A DNA stretch of 64,000 nucleotides from Eutreptiella sp. 'Long Island Sound 2002'. Its lineage: Eukaryota; Euglenozoa; Euglenophyceae; Eutreptiales; Eutreptiaceae. Below are positions 21,378 through 32,304 of the stretch, piece by piece. Each line of letters opens with the position of its first letter. Position 1 is the first letter of the stretch. Under the pieces are notes generated by a model. That model worked only from the letters and a program-made list of their open reading frames with translations, ran no database searches and was not told where the DNA came from. The position numbers and the translations under genes were made by a program. The DNA lies in NCBI GenBank assembly GCA_964036045.1, contig OZ038379.1:118123104-118187103 (forward strand). Reading direction: 5' to 3'.

Positions 21378-23450
21378 GTGTGTGTTCTGAGCTCATGTAC
21401 TTCTCTAGCCAATGATGCCGGCGCATCCCCGAATGCGTCCAAACTGCAGTGTTTCCTTATTCAATTTGTAGATGGACGCCTCATCTACGCTGCAGATGAA
21501 GTGTTCTGTCGGCAAGGGCAGTTCCTGATGAAGAAGAGTGGGTTCCAAATCGTCGACGTGCCGTGTGTCATGGGTGAGTGTCTACGAGCTGATAGAGATA
21601 AAGTAGGAGACAAGTTCAGGGCAGTCAGGAGGTCCATCACTCAGCACAGGCCGTCCTGTATCCTGGTGCTTAGGTGTCTCATCGCATATGCGGTTTCCTC
21701 CACAGATTTCAAGTTCACTGTAGTGCCAGTGCCAGTGGATCTCTGTGAACCCCTGCAAGTAACAGTTCGGCAATGTGCGCGGACTGCTCTGTCACTGCCA
21801 TCATGTTTTTCAGATGTCCTGCTCGGTGCCCCTATCTCAGCTGGTGGGTTAGGATTCTTGGTCCTGCATATCAGGCTGAGTCTGCAGCGAACGCTCGTTA
21901 CCTTGCAAGCGGCGTGCTCACGGAGCGTCTACACCGGGGGTATCGTTAGAGCCCTTCTGTATGACAGCCAGTGGCAACGAATACCAGGGTCTGACCCGCA
22001 GGTGCTTTGTGACAAGTTACGGCAGAGAGGCCTGTACATCAGTGTGTCTCTCGACTTGGAACTGACGGAAGCCCCTGTGCATGGTGCGTGGTACCGGAAG
22101 GTGCAGGGACATCATGTTGTTGCTGTCTCCGATGGATCAGCGACGCGCACAGCAGTGGGCTGTGCTGTGGTCTTCCTGGATGCCTCAGGAGTGTGTGGTG
22201 CGTTCTGGTGTCACTGGTGTGTTGAGGATCCTGATGCCCAAGTGGCAGAATGGTTTGGGAAACTATTGGCAGTTCACAAGGCTAGGGAAACTGGAGCGCC
22301 CGAGTGCCTGTTCTTGGCAGACTGCAGGAGTGCAGCAGTAAATGAAGGGGTGACGAAATCGTCAGGCTCCCATGTGCTGGACAGCTGCATCAGGAGTGTG
22401 GTGTCCATAGTGAACCACCAGGGCTATGAGAAAGGCTATGTCCAAGCCCAACATGACTTCGGCAGGAGCACGGAAGTGGCCCAGGCGCAAGCGCTGGCGC
22501 ACGACCTATCACAAACACCGGAGGTCCAGACTCAAGGCGCTGTCCTTCCCCTACTACCCCTCCTTTCACTGCATGCAGTGCTTCTTAAGGCAGGCAAAGT
22601 ATGTCTGCGACCCGCCGATGTCCTTTCGGCCATCTATGATGCGGAGGTTCTTGCCTCGAGGCCTCAATTTCTGTCAAGGTATTACAGCCAGACAGGCTCA
22701 GCATGGGCATTCCTGGTGTTCGAAGCCAAGATATCTAATGAGGTGATCAGGGCGTGTGTGTGGCTGCGGTCAGCGTACTGCCCATTCTGCAAAGCCTCGG
22801 GGCAGGACTGGGCCCAACATCTGTTTCAGAACTGCCTCAAAGTGTGTGCAGCAGTGCATCGTGTTTTTTGGGACCTGCTTCAAGACATGCAATTAGATGG
22901 ATGGACAGTGGAAATGCAAAGTCTCACACAGGCAAGGGTCTCAGTCGAGTCAGTAAGCTTCCTGGTCAGGCTTGTGCATGATGATCATGTGGGTCAAGGG
23001 GAGGGAATCCTTTGGGTTACAACCTCAGGGCTCATTTATATGCCACACAGCAAGCAGCCCAAAACCTTGATCTCCCGTGTTCAATCTCACTCCCTAGTGT
23101 TCCTGCATACGCTGCAACACGTGCTCTGGTCTGACTCCGTGATAGAGCCACTGCAGCAATCAGAAATGGTGCCAGCTGGGCTCACCAGGCCCTTGGGTCT
23201 CGCGGTGTTCATCAGCTTCATGGTAGGGGCGCTCTCATCGGCTCAACTCAACCCTCCGGAGTCGCGTCCTCCATGTGTGAGGGTGGTGCCTACGGCCCAA
23301 GCCGTCGTCTATGAACCGGGTCAGTGTTCACGTGATCCACTCTCAGTAACCATAGGACGTGCACTGAGTGAGTGGCCCAGGGATTTTCGGATCTGCCTAG
23401 GACCGTGGACAGTGGAATGGGACGACATCCCCGGACAAGTGGACCTCTGA
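21378..23450 (+). pseudogene. LINE reverse transcriptase C-terminus, RNase H and CCHC knuckle
   Basis: 690 codons without interruption. It opens with the RT region after the catalytic box (GASPNASKLQCF, like the conserved N..K segment). RNase H follows: SDGSA at 22,128 (first Asp), VAEWFGKLLAV at 22,240 (Glu), FLADCRSA at 22,311 (Asp) and a later His/Asp pair near 22,450. Near the C-terminus CPFCKASGQDWAQHLFQNC (22,780-22,835) is a CX2C..HX4C knuckle as in R1/I/Tad-like LINEs. An RNase H domain after RT places it in the broad I/R1/Tad side of LINE diversity. This is family knowledge; no clade is claimed. Confidence 0.8.
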
Positions 23451-23592
23451 GAACTGCCGCATACGCTGAAACTGGCTTGAATTGGATTTTGCATCTACGT
23501 GCTCGTGGGGTGAACATCAATCCGTGGGGACGTGAGGTCAGTGGCAATCGTTCACTGGCGCTGGAGGCCCCAAAACCAGAACTCAACTGAAC
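23451..23592 (+). other. LINE 3' untranslated region
   Basis: 142 bp after the TGA, ending at the right target-site duplication. It has no poly(A) and no simple tandem tail. Confidence 0.6.
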
Positions 23593-23602
23593 TGGTGCCG
23601 CT
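23593..23602. repeat. Target-site duplication, right copy (LINE)
   Basis: TGGTGCCGCT, identical to 15,213-15,222. From here the sequence is again the G/T-rich array. Confidence 0.65.
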
Positions 23603-25480
23603 GGCGTTGATGATGGTGAGAGTGGCGGTTCCGGGGCCTTGCTTAGTGTGTGCTGTTGCTATGCCTGGCTGGGGGCCCGGTGGGTGGTGCTGCTGGCGTT
23701 TGTTCGCCAGTCCTGCTGGCATGCCTGACGACGCCGACAATGAGGGCGCAGTAGGTGATATTCTCTGCTGTGGTCGTGGTGGTGATGGTGGGGGTGTTGT
23801 AGGTGACGTATCCCGGTGGCTGTCGTTCCGGGTGACGTCGTTGATGGGGGAGGTGTGGGTAGTGCTGTGGGTGTTGGCGTCGCTGGTGATGCCGACGGTG
23901 AGGGTGTCGCAGGTGATACTTGGTGGTTGGTGTGTCTTGTGGTGGTCTGATGGTGAGGGTGTTGTTGGTGTTGGTGCTGGGTCCGGCCTGCGCTTGGCTG
24001 GTCGGCGGTTCCGGGTGTGGGGTCTCGCCACTCCTGGCGGCGGGCCTGCCGTGCGGCTGGTGGTCGGTTGGCTTGCGGTTCTGGTGGTGCCGGTTGTGTC
24101 TGGTGTTGGGGTAGTTCTTTTGGCTGTCTTGGGGTCTGTAGTTGTAGGTGTTGCACCGGTTGTTGTGGAGGGTGTCAATACTGTGGGTGGGTGGTCGTGT
24201 TGCTGTGATGCTGCTGTCGGTGGTGCTGGTGACATTGTTGATGAGGGTGTTGGTGCCGCTGGTGAGGCCGATGGCGAGGGCGTTGTAGGTGATGCCCTGG
24301 TGGATGCTGGTGTTCTGACGGTGCCGTGGGGGTGGGACCCCGCCATTCCTGGCGGAGGTTCCCGTGGATGTTGCTGGCCAGTGCGTCGGGCCTTGCGGTG
24401 TTGGCCGTGTCTGGTGTCGGGGCCCTCCGTGGTGTCGTTGATGCTGATTGTGTTGCATGCGTTGCACCGGGAGGTGTCTAGGGTGGGGGCGCTGTGGGTG
24501 GTGTCGCTGGGGTTGCTGTTGTTGATGTCGTGGGTTGCTGTCGCTGAGGTCGCGTTGTTGCTGGTGCTGTTGCTGATGCCGGTGGCGAGGCCGTTGTGGG
24601 CGTTGCTACGGTTTATGGTGTCTCTGGTGTTGCTGATGTTGAGGGCGTTGCTGGTGGTTGGTGTGGGTCCGTGTGTGGGCGGTCAGTTGCTTGTGTTCGG
24701 GCTTGGGCTGGCTCTGTTCTCGGGTGAGCCCTGGCCGGTTCCATTGGCTCTGACAGGGAGGGTGCGCCGTAGGTGGTGTGGGCCGCTGGTGATGCCGATG
24801 GTGATGCTCCGGGTGATGTCGTCGGTGAGGGTGGTTTAGCTGGCGCCGGTGGTGTGGGTGCTGCTGGTGATGGTGTGGTGGATGGCATCTTGTGCGATGC
24901 TTTGGTGGCGAGGGTGTTGTTGATGATGGTTCCGAGCGTGTGCCCTTGTCTCCTCCGGTGGAGGCTTGGGGGTTTGTTGGTTTACTGGTTGTGCTGGCGT
25001 CGGTTGCCTCTGGTGCTGGAGGTTGCCGGTGGTGACGTTGATGGCGGGGTGGTGCTGGCGGTGGTGTTGTACGTGCCGTTGGCTTGGGTGGAGTAGGTGT
25101 TGTACCTGGTGTTGGTGTGCTTAGGTGTCGTAGGCGTTGGTGAAGACGCCGACGCCGCCGGTGATGGTGATGGTGAGGGTGTTGCGCTGGCATGATTGTT
25201 GGTGGTGTTGGTGTTTCCGATGGTGTGGATGCTGGCGGTGGCGGCTCTGAATGCGGGTCGGTGGGTGGCGCGGGTGTGGTCGTTCGCCGTTGTTGGGTGG
25301 CTTCTTGTGTTGATTTGATGTTCGAGAGGGTGTTATAGGTGTTTTGCTGGGTGCTGGGGTTGCTGGTGCTGCCAACGGTGGGGGCGTTGCGCTGAGTGGT
25401 GAGGGTGTCATTGGTGATGCACTGGGTGTCGTTGCGGCCAGTGTCCCCGTTGGCTGCGGGTATTTCCGCTGGTGAGGGTG
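23603..25480 (-). repeat. Degenerate coding-like repeat array, locus A part 2 (ITYNTLTIG motif)
   Basis: The same composition and motif as 13,127-15,212. Good minus-strand copies are GITYNALAIG near 24,285, VTYNTPTI near 23,795, NITYCALIV near 23,745, ITCDTLTV near 23,900 and CITNDTLTT near 25,410. It is the continuation of the array beyond the LINE. Three minisatellite hairpin cores occur at about 24,026, 24,341 and 25,600. No intact long frame remains, so it is an eroded coding repeat or a purely DNA-level repeat. Confidence 0.6.
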
Positions 25481-26690
25481 TTTTGGCGTTCGGTTTTGGT
25501 GGTGTTGGTGGCGGTGCTGGTGTGGGTTTCGCAGTCACTGGTCCTGGCTGTGGTCTTGGGCGTGGTTGGTCGTTGGGTGTTACTGGGTGTGGGCCCTCGC
25601 CACTGCTTGCTGAGGGCTTGGTGGGTGGTGCTGCTGGTTGGTCTACCCTTTTGTCCTAGTGGTGTTTCTGGCGGGCCTGCAGCTCTCCTGGCGGAGGGTT
25701 GCTGGGTTCTTGTTCTTTCCGTTTTCCTGTGTTGTGTGCGTTTGTGGTGCGGGCGGTGCTCGCGCTTTGGTGTGTTGTGTGTGTTTGTGGAGCTCGTGTT
25801 GGTGGCGGTCGTGGTTGTGTGTGTTGTGCGCGCGCGGGTGTGTGTCAGGTGTGTTGGTGGTGCGTTTGGGTGCCTGTCCTCGCCTGTCCAGGCTTGGGTC
25901 GGCGGCTCTGTGGGGGTGGGGGGGCTGTGTGTCGTGGTCTCTCTCCCGCCCTGGCTGTGGGGCTTGGGTGTGGTTCCCTGCCACTCTTGGCTGGGGTCTG
26001 TTTGTGGTGGTGTGTTCCCCCGCCGCCCCCTTTGTGTGCCCTTTCCTCCCCCCTCTTTCTCTTTGCCGCGTTGCCTGGCGCGCTGTTCCCCTGGTGCCTT
26101 GTCAGGGTCTGGGTGGGTGGGGGGGGGAGGGGTCCTTGACGCTGGCTCGGGTCCCTTCCCCTGGTTTTTCCTCTTTGGGGGGGACGATGCTTGCACTCCC
26201 CGTCAGGGTGTAGCTCTGTTGTACGGGGCGTCCATTTTTACCCGCTCGGTAGAAATGGACCTGCTCCGTAGCCAGGTACTCCAGCCGTTCCCCACACCGG
26301 GGTCGGGTACACTGTGGGTCACAGGGGAGTCCTTGCGGGACAGGCGGGTCTCTTGCCTGCCCCAATGGACAGTGTGCCCTAGTTGCAGCCCCTCGTTGAG
26401 CCCCAACCCGCAGTACGTGCGATGGGGAGTGCTCTTGGTCACGCCGGTTGGTCACCCTTCCAGGCCGGTGCCAGCGCGGGCCGCTGACCAACGGTCCCGG
26501 GCGTATCCCACCTTATTGCGTGTGCTCAGGTGGGGCCCATACGGTCACCGGGGGGGGGCCTCAAATGCCTGAGGTTGGGCTCCCCGCCTGCGTCTTCTGT
26601 GGGCTCCTTTTTTCCCGCCCCCCCCTCTCGCTGTGTCGGTTGCGACGGTGGGTTTTCCGCCTCTCCTGGCTGGGGTGCGGTGGTGGTGGT
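25481..26690. other. Low-complexity and unique DNA, no gene
   Basis: 25,481-26,190 is G/T-rich simple-sequence-like DNA. 26,200-26,560 has ordinary complexity but no conserved frame and contains the hairpin at 26,230-26,260. The long ORFs on both strands here have biased composition (Cys/Gly/Val one way, Arg/Pro/Thr the other), typical of shadows. Confidence 0.5.
26230..26260. repeat. Hairpin with 13-bp arms
   Basis: GTCCATTTTTACC (26,230-26,242) and GGTAGAAATGGAC (26,248-26,260) are complementary except for one T-G pair, around a 5-base loop CGCTC. It stands alone in otherwise unique sequence. It could be a structured RNA element or a footprint; unknown. Confidence 0.65.
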
Positions 26691-27640
26691 GGGGGGGCGG
26701 CTCCTCGCCACTCCTGGCCGAGTTGCTTGTTTGCGTGTTCCGGCAACTCCTGGCTGGGGCTCGTCGCCGGTGGTTGCGGGTGGTCCCTCGCCACTCCTGG
26801 CTGAGGGTCTTGGGGGTGGCTCCCCGCCATTCCTGGCTGGGGTCCTCTGGTGTTGCTGGGGGGGTGGGCCTTTGCCACTCCTGGCGGAGGTCCGCTGGTT
26901 TGTGGGGCGTGGTGGTGGCGGGTCGCCCCTCGCTTCTGGCTGAGGGTCCTGGGTGGGCGTTCCCTTGCCACCCCTGGCTGAGGGCCCCGAGTGCGGTCCC
27001 CTGCCACTCATGCCTGGGGGGTCACACTGGTGTTGGTGGTTGGTGGCCCCTCCCCACTCCTGGCTGAGGGTCCTTGGTGCGGTTCCCCGCCACTCCTGGC
27101 TGGGGCCCGCCGGCCGCGGCAGTCGCCGTTTCCGTGAGGTTGGGTGGGGGGTTCCCCGTGTTGTGTGTGTTTGTGGCGCGGCGCGTGCGCGTGGTGCCTG
27201 TGCTGGTGTGTGTGTCGTGTGTCTTGTGGTGGTGGTGTTGGTGTGGGTGTGTCTTCCGTGTGTGTTGGTGTGTGTGTGTGTGTGTGCGTGTGTGGTGTGT
27301 GGCGGTTGGTTTCCCCGGCTGGGGCTTGCTGCTGGTGTAGGTGATGGTGTGGCTGGTGTGTGCTTTGGTTGGTCCCTTGCCACTCCTGGCAGAGGTTCCA
27401 GAGTGCGCTTTCCCGCCACTCCTGGCTGCGTTTCGCTGCCAGTGGTGGTGGGTGTTCCTCGCCACTCCTGGCTGAGGGCCCCTGGTGCGGTTCCCCGCCA
27501 CTCCTAGCTGGGGTCCGCTGGGGGCAGTGGTGTGTGGTCGCTTGCCACTCCTGGCTGGGAGTGGTGTGCGGTGCTTTGCCACTCCTGGCTGCGGGTCCTG
27601 GTTGCGGCTTCCCGCCACTCCTGGTCGGGGTCTGCCGTTT
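26690..27640. repeat. Hairpin-forming minisatellite block 1 (core GCCACTCCTGGC)
   Basis: About twenty diverged copies of a core close to CCTCGCCACTCCTGGCTGAGG, separated by variable G/T-rich spacers. Within each core the two arms (CCTC-GCCA and TGGC-GAGG) are complementary around a CTCC loop, so every unit is an imperfect hairpin. Single cores also occur at 14,566, 15,033, 24,026, 24,341 and 25,600, and a second block at 34,245-35,030. Frames on both strands are only composition shadows (QPGVA/QEWRG on one, HSWLR on the other). Confidence 0.75.
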
Positions 27641-27813
27641 GCGGTGGGGTGTTTTGTGGGTGGGGGTGTCCCGTGTTGTGTGTGTTTGTGGTGTGTGTGG
27701 CTGCGCGTGGTGGCCGTGCTGTGGTGTCTTTTGTGTGTTTGTGGTGTCTGTGTTGTTGGTGGTGTGGTGTGGTGGTGTGGCGTGGGCGTGCGTTGGTGTG
27801 CGTGGTTGCGTGT
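27197..27813. repeat. 620-bp direct duplication, copy 1
   Basis: Closely matches 34,066-34,694 in the same orientation, with only scattered point changes and microsatellite length differences. It includes a (TG)n run near 27,270, a series of the hairpin cores and a G/T-rich tail. The two copies enclose 27,814-34,065. Confidence 0.8.
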
Positions 27814-28059
27814 GCTCCTCAGGGAAGGCAGGCTACCACCTGGGATTGGCCATGCTCTGCCTAACCCACTGGATCCAGCGCCGCTGGCCACCCACAGGGA
27901 CCGTGCCCTGGGTTTGGGCCATCCCCACCGCCCACACGCAAGTCCAGGCAGGCCCGGACACACGACCAAACCCCCCCCCCAGACCGCAGTAGTCCCTCAC
28001 CTGCGGGTACCACGCCATCCACAGGGTCCTCAACCGTGCGCCTCTTAGCCCAAAGCTAG

Positions 28060-31029
28060 CATGCCCCTCTTCCCACCACTGACCAAGAGGTCCACCAGAT
28101 ACGAAAGCTCGTCTGCGAAATCCTTGCCGCGGCAGCAGAAGACGGCAAGCTTCTCCTCCAAACCGCCCGGCCTACAACTGCCCACGCAAGCGCGCGGCAA
28201 GCGGAAACATACACCGACACAGCACACCCCGCCGCACAATCCCCGCCCATGCCCCCCCCCTCTCGCTGCTCAACCGGAGACCCACACACGCCCACCATCG
28301 CGCGCACCCCCGGGCCCCGCGACACCGGCCTCCCCCATCCGCCCGAACACCAGCACACGCCTGCCACGCACCCACCCGCCGGACACCCTTCACCGCCCCC
28401 CACACTCGACAACCCACACACACCCGCCGAGGGGAGCCCCGCGCCCCGCGGCACGCCCACCCCACCAAGTGGCCCGCCCACGCCCCCCACACACGCCCAA
28501 GAGGACCCAGGCCCACCCCCCCCGGCCCCTGAATGCAGCCCACGCGAACTGTTCCCCCCCGCGGACACCAACCCACACGACCTCGCACATTGCAGGACCC
28601 GGGCCCGGCCGAGCCCAGAAGGAGAAGGCCACAGCCCCGCGCCTCCCTCCCCCGCTGCTGCCGACCAGATCGGCCCGCCGGGCCGCCAGGTCACGACCGG
28701 GCCCCGCCAGCCGCCCGCCCCCAACCTACAGCCCGAGGACATGCCCTCCATCCTCCCCGCCGTGGCCGCAGCAGAAGCCGCCGCCCACAAGCCCGCCTGC
28801 ATCACAGCCCAACCCGCGTCCACCACCTCCTCCTCATCCTCAGCCTCGTCCACGTCCTCCGCCTCATCCTCCGACCCCCCCCTCCCCGCCAAACTCATCC
28901 TCAAGGCCACGGCGAAAGCCAAAGCCGCGGCCGCACGCACCGACCCCCCAACCCCCACACAGGCGACTCAGGCACCCCGGCAACGCACCGGGACGACCCC
29001 TGACCCGACATCGGCGCCCTCACACCTCCGGACAGAGGTACTCCTCAATCTGGAACCGGACCCCAACCCCAAACCCGACCCCAAACCCAAACCGGACCCC
29101 AACCCCCAACCCGACCCGAAACCCAAGCCGGCGCCCACGCGAGCACACACAACACCGCAGACGCAACGACACAAACCCACCCGACACCACCCCCACCCGG
29201 GCCCTCGCCCAAGCCAGGACCCCCCACCCACCGCAACCCGCGCCTCCCTCCCGCCGGCACCCACCACCACCGCAGAGACGGCCACCCAGCACGACCCCGT
29301 CCAAGCCCTCGTCCGCATCCCCGTCCCCAAGCGCCCCGTCATCCATCACCCACAAACCACCACCACCGCCGGCCAAACCGACCCAGGGACGTGGGACCCC
29401 TCGACCACCGTCACCGTCAAGCCGGGCCCCCAACCCTTCCCCCATGCCCATCACATAGTGCAGCCCCGGGGACTGCCCACAATGCCCAACCCCCCACCCC
29501 CACAAGGGGGACCGGAAAACCCACAAGGGGTCAATGGGCCATACCCGCAACACCAACCCCACCACTACCCACACCACCACCACCAACGGCCCCACCACCA
29601 CCACTACCCACACCACCCCCACCACTACCACTGCCCACCGCCCTACCCCACCGGGCCACTACCCCCCGTGCACGAACAGCACCAGCGGACGGGATGGCAG
29701 CCACCGAGCGCTCCACCCGCATACCCCACCTACTGCCAGGAGCCACCCCCCCCGTACCAACCACCACCCCCATACCAGGAACCGTATCTGTACCCCCCTG
29801 GCCACCATCCGATGGCCGAAGGGGCCCCCCTGGGCCCAACCCCGCCAAGGACAGCCACTCGACCCATACCACCAGCCACTGCCGCCACCACACCCCTACG
29901 TGGCGGATCCATGGACGACAGGGGAACTCCCCCCCACCCCCCAGTACCAGGCAGCACCGCGCGAGGCCCCCCAGGGGCCGCGGACGCCTCTGGACTGGCC
30001 CGACTCGAGCGATGAGGCCCGGTACCGCATACGGCGGCGCTCCCGCTCCCCCCCGCACGGCACACTCGCCCACGGCGCCCACACTCCCACCGCGCCTCAA
30101 CCACCCACTTGCGCCGCTCCCGCTCCCCCAGGTGCCACCACGACCCCCCGGGACCCCGCTCCCGTCGCTCCCGCTCCCCCGGGCACCACCACGAGCGCCA
30201 CGGCCGCCCCATGTCCACCTCCCCCTCCCCCCACCGGCCAAACAAGACCCCCACCCCCAGCCCCCGCCACCACCACTCCCGCTCCCCCCGACGCAGCCAG
30301 GCACGCCACTGCCGCCCCACGTCCACCTCCCCCTCCCCCCACACGCCCCGCCAGGCTCCCCGTTCCCCCCGCCACCCGTACCCATCCACCACCCCCAGAG
30401 CCCGCCACCACCACTCCCGCTCCCCCGGACGCCACCGAGCGCGCCACCGCCGCCCCATGTCCACCTCCCCCTCCCGCTCCCCCCTCCGCCCGTACCCGTC
30501 CTCCACCCCCAGCCCCCACCGCCGCCGCTCCCGCTCCCCCAGGCACCGCCACCCCCGCCACCACCGCAGGTCCACGTCCCCCCCCCGCCGCACCACGACC
30601 ACGGGCACGGACCCCTCCCCCCCCCGGGCCCCCGCCCACCTCGCCTGGTGGTCTCCCCCCGCTCTGCAGGAGCTCCGCCGCTGGGTGAAGTGGGCCGGAG
30701 GAGCGGGAAGGCACGAAGGGGTGCACATGGTGCATACCTTCGAGGAGGTGCGCACCCGCACCCCCGCAAACCCCAACGAGGCCGCCCCGGAGGCCATCAT
30801 GCCGCAAGCGGCATGGGAGGCCCTCCTCCGCGATGCGGTCCAGGGCCTCCGCCCCCCTACACCCCCCAAGCCCTCCGCCAGTGGCTCCAGGCCACCCACC
30901 CCCAGGCCTGGGCCGCCGGCGCCCCTTCCCCACCCCGCCCCTCCCGCCAACACCACACCAGGAAGGGGCAGGACAAGGGCAAGGGAAGGGCAAGGAGCAC
31001 CAAGGAGCACTCAGGCAAGAGGGCACTGA
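28060..31029 (+). CDS. Pro/His-rich, RS-repeat protein of unknown function (one in-frame TGA)
   Basis: One frame is open from just after a TAG at 28,057 to 31,029, apart from a TGA at 30,013. The first residues look like a real helix (DQEVHQIRKLVCEILAAAAEDGK). Then come long Pro/Thr/His-rich stretches, a PDPNPKPDPKPKPD tandem repeat (about 29,060-29,130), a His/Tyr/Pro run (29,565-29,650), and after the TGA repeated RRSRSP/RHRRSRSP blocks like an RS domain. A more ordinary C-terminal segment is LRRWVKWAGG...HTFEEVRTRTPANPNE (30,670-30,850). A sequence CTCTTAG..AAAGCTAG just upstream could be an intron acceptor. Around 30,015 an SR-like stretch in a second frame suggests small indels. RS domains usually act in RNA processing; that is only a hint. 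The GC-rich low complexity makes the call uncertain. Confidence 0.4.
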
Positions 31030-31564
31030 AGGGCCCCAAGTGAGGGCAGGCACACGCAGGGACAGGACGCCGGAAGCGACACCACATGGGGGCAGGAAAC
31101 CACCCAAGAACCAGGAAGGGGCGGGAACGGGGACCAAGACACGGAGGAAAAGGGCACCACGGCAGGCACCACGACCCACACCCAGGAAGGGCACACCACG
31201 ACAGGGGGGACCAGCGCCGCCCCAGCCCCACCAAACACCCCAACACACACCACTGAAGCAAACATCGGACGCCATGCGGATCACATCAGCGCACGCCCAC
31301 CAGCCAGCGAAAACCACACGGAGAACGGAGGGCACACCTACACGGGGAGAACGGGCCACACCAACAGAGGAAGCCGCAGGGAACGCCGCCGCACGGCGCA
31401 CCACCACGCCCTCACCGCCAGGCGACGACCCCGGCCACCACAAAGGCGACCTCACAGGCACCGGAAGAGGACGAAGACACGGCCGCGGCACCCACGACTA
31501 GGGACCGAAACCCCCAGAGGACACGGAAACAAGGCACAGGCCCCCAGGGAGGGCAACCCCACGG

Positions 31565-32304
31565 ACCGTCACGCGACCACGCTTTTGGCTATTAAAAACC
31601 GGGCTGCGTTACCGTCGCGGTTCGACGCAGAGTATTGCTATGCACTTGGATTGACGGCCGGAGGCTTGATCTCAGCTGGTCTCACGTCCGTGAGGGCGTC
31701 CGTCACCAACCTGTTGCGTCCAGTGGTGGGATTGCACTGCGGCGGCACGCCGATCCCGTCCATGATGAATTTCGAGCGCCGCAAGGGGAAGTGAAAGGCT
31801 GTGATCGCGAAGGCCTTGGTGCTGCTGGACGGTGCCCCCTTCAAGGCCTTCTCCGAGCGCCGTGAAGGCTGGAAGTGCCAAGATTACTACCGGTGCCCCG
31901 GACCCCTGCAGTTCAGCAGCGGAGATATGGACATCCCCCTGACCCTGAAGGCTGAGCTCATGCCTGCCGGCGGCACCGACCCGGACCCTCATGTCCCTGC
32001 CAGCGCAGCCGAGCTGCAGTGCAAGCCTTTCGCCACTCAAACGGCGTTCGGAAGCCACCTTCACCGTCCGACTCCTGATTTCTGTTTGTCTGCCTTGGAG
32101 AAGGAACGCCTTTCCTACACCCCGAGTACGCCTGCCTGTCTGCGAGGCCCGGTGAAGATTGAGTCCATTGGTGAGAGTCAGTGTGCAAGCCCCAAGGACA
32201 CCGTGATCATTCAGCAGAACTTCCCGAAGACCTACCCGACCCACCAGCCCGAGCGGCACGCCCAAGCCCCCACAGCGCGGACCCAGCGAGCAACCCACAC
32301 CTAA
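31565..32304 (+). pseudogene. Fragment of tandem-domain pyrophosphate-dependent phosphofructokinase (PFP)
   Basis: The residues match the C-terminal half of a PFP domain: (A)FGY then NRAALPSRFDAEYCYALG, VTNLLRP, GGTPIPSMMNFERRKGK, KALVLLDGAPF and DYYRCPGPLQF. A one-base shift at about 31,590 separates FGY from the rest, and an in-frame TGA (31,792-31,794) follows ERRKGK. After a linker, LEKERLSYTP...LRGPVK...FPKTY (32,083-32,235) resembles the N-terminus of a PFP domain, so the fragment covers a junction between two fused domains. The enzyme phosphorylates fructose 6-phosphate using pyrophosphate in cytosolic glycolysis. Upstream catalytic GGDDS-type motifs are absent and the frame fades into low-complexity DNA, so this is a relic or a captured exon. 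Confidence 0.7.

Larger units (their letters stand above)
15223..23592 (+). mobile_element. Non-LTR retrotransposon (LINE), about 8.4 kb, near full length
   Basis: A single plus-strand element with, in order, a 5' region, an ORF1-type protein, a zinc-ribbon segment, an APE-like endonuclease, reverse transcriptase, RNase H and a C-terminal CCHC knuckle. The ends are set by the 10-bp direct repeat TGGTGCCGCT and by the abrupt change on both sides to the same G/T-rich repeat array, which the element therefore interrupts. There is no poly(A) tail; the 3' end is CCAAAACCAGAACTCAACTGAAC-like. Several in-frame stops (TGA at 17,309, 17,381 and 18,296; TAA at 19,304) and two frame changes (about 20,435 and 21,370) make this copy inactive as it stands. 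Confidence 0.85.

Noticed and set aside
26266-26274. CCGTAGCCA, the first nine bases of the dinoflagellate spliced leader; also CATTTTGGCT near 5,222
   Set aside because: Only partial matches of 9-10 bases in unrelated places. No complete 22-base leader followed by a donor site was found.
29531-30769. Long Gly/Trp-rich minus-strand ORF (412 codons) and similar ones at 2,330-3,373 (+), 32,688-33,932 (-) and 27,022-27,969 (-)
   Set aside because: They are antisense to better-supported genes or read simple sequence, with extreme composition and no conserved motif.
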